NCBI GenBank assembly: GCA_964626505.1
Contig: CAZVFR010000144.1
Coordinates: 1 to 9,219, forward strand
Source: CAZUGA01 sp964626505
GTDB lineage: Bacteria; Pseudomonadota; Gammaproteobacteria; Methylococcales; UBA1147
Direction of reading: 5' to 3'
DNA: 9,219 nt
Position 1 is the stretch's first letter, and each line of letters opens with the position of its first letter. Both the position numbers and the translations under genes were made by a program. Shown one piece after another: positions 7,193 through 9,219 of the stretch. The notes beneath the pieces were generated by a model. That model worked only from the letters and a program-made list of their open reading frames with translations. It had not been told where the DNA came from and did no database searches.

Positions 7193-9094
7193 ATGGAACT
7201 ATCGACAGACTATCCCTTGCTGAGTGGAATTGATTCACCGGAAGATCTTCGAAAACTGCCGGAAGACCAGCTGCAGGCACTAAATGACGAACTTCGGAAT
7301 TTCCTGCTGAACAGCGTAAGCCAATCCGGGGGGCATCTGGCAGCTGGACTTGGAACTGTAGAGTTGACTGTAGCGTTACACTATATTTTCGATACACCGA
7401 AAGACCAAATTGTTTGGGACGTAGGGCACCAAGCCTACCCCCACAAAATTCTTACGGGTCGGCGCGATAGTATCCGCACTATACGTAAAAAAGAAGGCCT
7501 TTCTCCATTCCCGAAACGCGGAGAAAGTAGTTATGACGCATTCGGTGTGGGTCACTCCAGTACGTCAATCAGTGCGGCGTTGGGCATGGCTATCGCGGCG
7601 GCTCAGGATAACCGGGATCAACAAATGATCGCGGTTATTGGTGACGGTGGCATTACCGGCGGTATGGCGTTTGAAGCGCTCAATCACGCCGGCACCTTGG
7701 ACGCGAATCTGCTGGTTATTCTGAATGACAACGACATGTCGATCTCGCCCAATGTTGGCGCGCTGAATAACTATTTGGCTAAAATACTGTCCAGCAAAAT
7801 GTATTCGACCGTGCGCGCAGAAAGCAAGAAGGTTTTAAGCCGCATGCCCAGCGTGTGGGAGCTTGCGCGCCGAACTGAAGAACACATGAAAGGCATGGTC
7901 GTTCCAGGCACTTTGTTCGAAGAGCTCGGGTTTAACTACATAGGGCCTATCGATGGGCACGATTTACCGAGCCTGATTACAACCTTGAGAAACCTGCGTA
8001 ATTTGCCCGGACCACGCTTTTTGCACGTGGTAACCCAAAAGGGTAAAGGCTATCTACCCGCTGAAAAGGATCCGATTGCCTACCATGGCGTATCAACTTT
8101 TGACCCTGAAATGGATCATTTACCTAAAAGCGAATCAACCCAGCCTACGTATACCCAGGTTTTCGGTCAATGGTTGTGCGACATGGCTGACAAAGACCGT
8201 AGATTGCTCGCGGTAACGCCAGCGATGCGAGAAGGCTCTGGTTTGGTCAAGTTTTCACAACAATATCCGGAGCGTTATTTTGACGTCGCAATTGCGGAAC
8301 AACACTGTGTAACGGTAGCTGCGGGCATGGCTTGTGAGGGCTATAAACCCGTCGTTGCTATCTATTCAACATTCCTTCAGCGAGGCTACGATCAACTGAT
8401 CCACGACGTCGCAATCCAAAATCTTCCCGTCCTGTTCGCAATTGACCGGGCCGGGCTGGTAGGGCCCGATGGACAAACCCACGCGGGTAGTTTCGACTTT
8501 GGTTATATGCGCTGCATTCCTAACATCATCATTATGGCCGCATCGAACGAAAACGAATGCCGCCAGATGCTGTACACCGGATTTTTGCACGACGGCCCCG
8601 CTTCAGTCCGTTACCCTAGGGGCAAAGGTCCGGGTACCGAGGTCAATACGGAAATGACGGCTATACCGATCGGTACGGCCGAAGTGATACGTGAAGGCAA
8701 AAATATTGCGATTCTGGCCTTTGGTGCTATGGTTACACTCGCCCTGGAAGCCGGGGAAGCATTGAATGCAACCGTTGTAAACATGCGCTTTGTCAAACCA
8801 TTGGATGAAGCTACCATTATTCAAATGGCCGATACGCATGAAATCTTGGTTACGCTGGAAGATAACGCGATTGCCGGGGGCGCTGGCAGCGCCATCAATG
8901 AATGCCTGCAAGCCCACCAGATACTGATCCCGACGTTGAATTTGGGACTTCCCGATCATTATATTAACCACGGCTCCCGAGAAGAATGCTTGTCAGAAGC
9001 CGGATTGGATACAGATCAAATCATCGCGAATATCAATACTTACACAACGAACTGGGCATCGCCAGCCCACATTTCTCACCAGAGGGCAAGATGA
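7193..9094 (+). CDS. dxs: 1-deoxy-D-xylulose-5-phosphate synthase
   Basis: Thiamine-diphosphate enzyme that condenses pyruvate with glyceraldehyde 3-phosphate to 1-deoxy-D-xylulose 5-phosphate, the entry step of the MEP isoprenoid route and also a precursor source for thiamine and pyridoxal. Motifs in order: SGGHLAAGLGTVELT (45-59, with H48), DVGHQAYPHKILTGRRD (76-92), the ThDP/Mg motif beginning GDGGITGGMAFEA (150-162) and ending NDNDMS (178-183), the central pyrimidine-binding domain with DVAIAEQH (364-371, catalytic E369), FLQRGYDQ and DRAGLVGPDGQTH, then the C-terminal transketolase domain with VRYPRG and NMRFVKPLDE. The N-terminus aligns with E. coli Dxs, supporting this ATG despite a weak ribosome binding site. 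At 633 residues it is about 13 longer than E. coli Dxs. The extra tail after roughly residue 618 is unconserved, and its last seven residues plus stop are encoded by the palindromic element at 9071. No ispA or xseB lies upstream, so it likely has its own promoter. Confidence 0.97.
   Translation: MELSTDYPLLSGIDSPEDLRKLPEDQLQALNDELRNFLLNSVSQSGGHLAAGLGTVELTVALHYIFDTPKDQIVWDVGHQAYPHKILTGRRDSIRTIRKKEGLSPFPKRGESSYDAFGVGHSSTSISAALGMAIAAAQDNRDQQMIAVIGDGGITGGMAFEALNHAGTLDANLLVILNDNDMSISPNVGALNNYLAKILSSKMYSTVRAESKKVLSRMPSVWELARRTEEHMKGMVVPGTLFEELGFNYIGPIDGHDLPSLITTLRNLRNLPGPRFLHVVTQKGKGYLPAEKDPIAYHGVSTFDPEMDHLPKSESTQPTYTQVFGQWLCDMADKDRRLLAVTPAMREGSGLVKFSQQYPERYFDVAIAEQHCVTVAAGMACEGYKPVVAIYSTFLQRGYDQLIHDVAIQNLPVLFAIDRAGLVGPDGQTHAGSFDFGYMRCIPNIIIMAASNENECRQMLYTGFLHDGPASVRYPRGKGPGTEVNTEMTAIPIGTAEVIREGKNIAILAFGAMVTLALEAGEALNATVVNMRFVKPLDEATIIQMADTHEILVTLEDNAIAGGAGSAINECLQAHQILIPTLNLGLPDHYINHGSREECLSEAGLDTDQIIANINTYTTNWASPAHISHQRAR
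9071..9083 (+). repeat. Left outer inverted repeat of the 149-bp element
   Basis: Thirteen bases that match the reverse complement of 9207-9219 exactly. In the dxs frame they encode Ile-Ser-His-Gln and the first base of the next codon. Confidence 0.85.
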
Positions 9095-9206
9095 TCGCGC
9101 AGAGATTTGTTTTCACAAGGAATTTTCTGACCGAGCGGAATACGGACTGTATTTCCGAGAGAAAAAAATTCCTTGTGGGAACAAAGATCAAGCGAGGGCT
9201 TGTCAT

Positions 9207-9219
9207 TCTGGTGAGAAAT
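9207..9219 (-). repeat. Right outer inverted repeat of the 149-bp element
   Basis: TCTGGTGAGAAAT, the exact reverse complement of 9071-9083, ending at the last base of the window. The true limit of the repeat may lie beyond it. Confidence 0.8.

Larger units (their letters stand above)
9071..9219. mobile_element. 149-bp palindromic, MITE-like element at the end of dxs
   Basis: The outer ends are a perfect 13-bp inverted repeat: ATTTCTCACCAGA at 9071-9083 and its complement at 9207-9219. Inner arms pair strongly again, ACAAGGAATTTT (9115-9126) against AAAATTCCTTGT (9165-9176), with flanking TTTGTT pairing as well. The centre forms GGAATAC (9137-9143) and GTATTTCC (9149-9156) around GGACT. Intervening segments pair imperfectly. 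There is no coding frame apart from the last eight codons of dxs, including its stop, at the left end. The sequence is unrelated to the element at 5369. Because the right arm ends at the window edge, I cannot tell whether the repeat continues or whether a target-site duplication exists. A mobile hairpin element is my preferred reading; an unusually long structured 3' UTR or terminator is the alternative. Confidence 0.65.

Overview
The window looks like chromosomal DNA from a gammaproteobacterium. GlpK, RelA and Dxs all align well, from memory, with their enterobacterial counterparts: RelA carries the EFDD signature of proteobacterial monofunctional synthetases, and Dxs is collinear with the E. 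coli enzyme almost to its end. Base composition is near 50% G+C in the genes and clearly lower between 6794 and 7192. I cannot name a genus.

Layout. (1) Positions 70-5322, plus strand: a tightly packed run of glpK (glycerol kinase), glpD (FAD-dependent glycerol-3-phosphate dehydrogenase) and relA ((p)ppGpp synthetase), with gaps of 51 and 27 bases. The first two turn glycerol into dihydroxyacetone phosphate and feed electrons to the quinone pool; relA makes the stringent-response alarmone. No glpF or glpR is in view. (2) Positions 5369-5528: a 160-bp non-coding element with 20-bp perfect terminal inverted repeats and a TTA direct repeat at each flank. It is palindromic over nearly its whole length, so it is best called a MITE, possibly mobilised by an IS5-family transposase. 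It lies between relA and a convergent gene. (3) Positions 5513-6793, minus strand: a multi-spanning membrane transporter resembling the ATP/ADP translocase (Npt/Tlc-like) branch of MFS-fold carriers. Its last codons and stop lie inside the MITE. (4) Positions 6794-7192: an AT-rich divergent intergenic region with no convincing gene. (5) Positions 7193-9094, plus strand: dxs, first enzyme of the MEP isoprenoid pathway. (6) Positions 9071-9219: a second long imperfect palindrome, unrelated in sequence to the first. It starts inside the last codons of dxs and its right arm ends exactly at the window edge.

The metabolic genes are familiar. The most unusual content is the pair of different hairpin-forming, MITE-like elements, each placed at the 3' end of a gene and each supplying that gene's final codons and stop, and the linkage of relA to a glycerol-catabolism operon.
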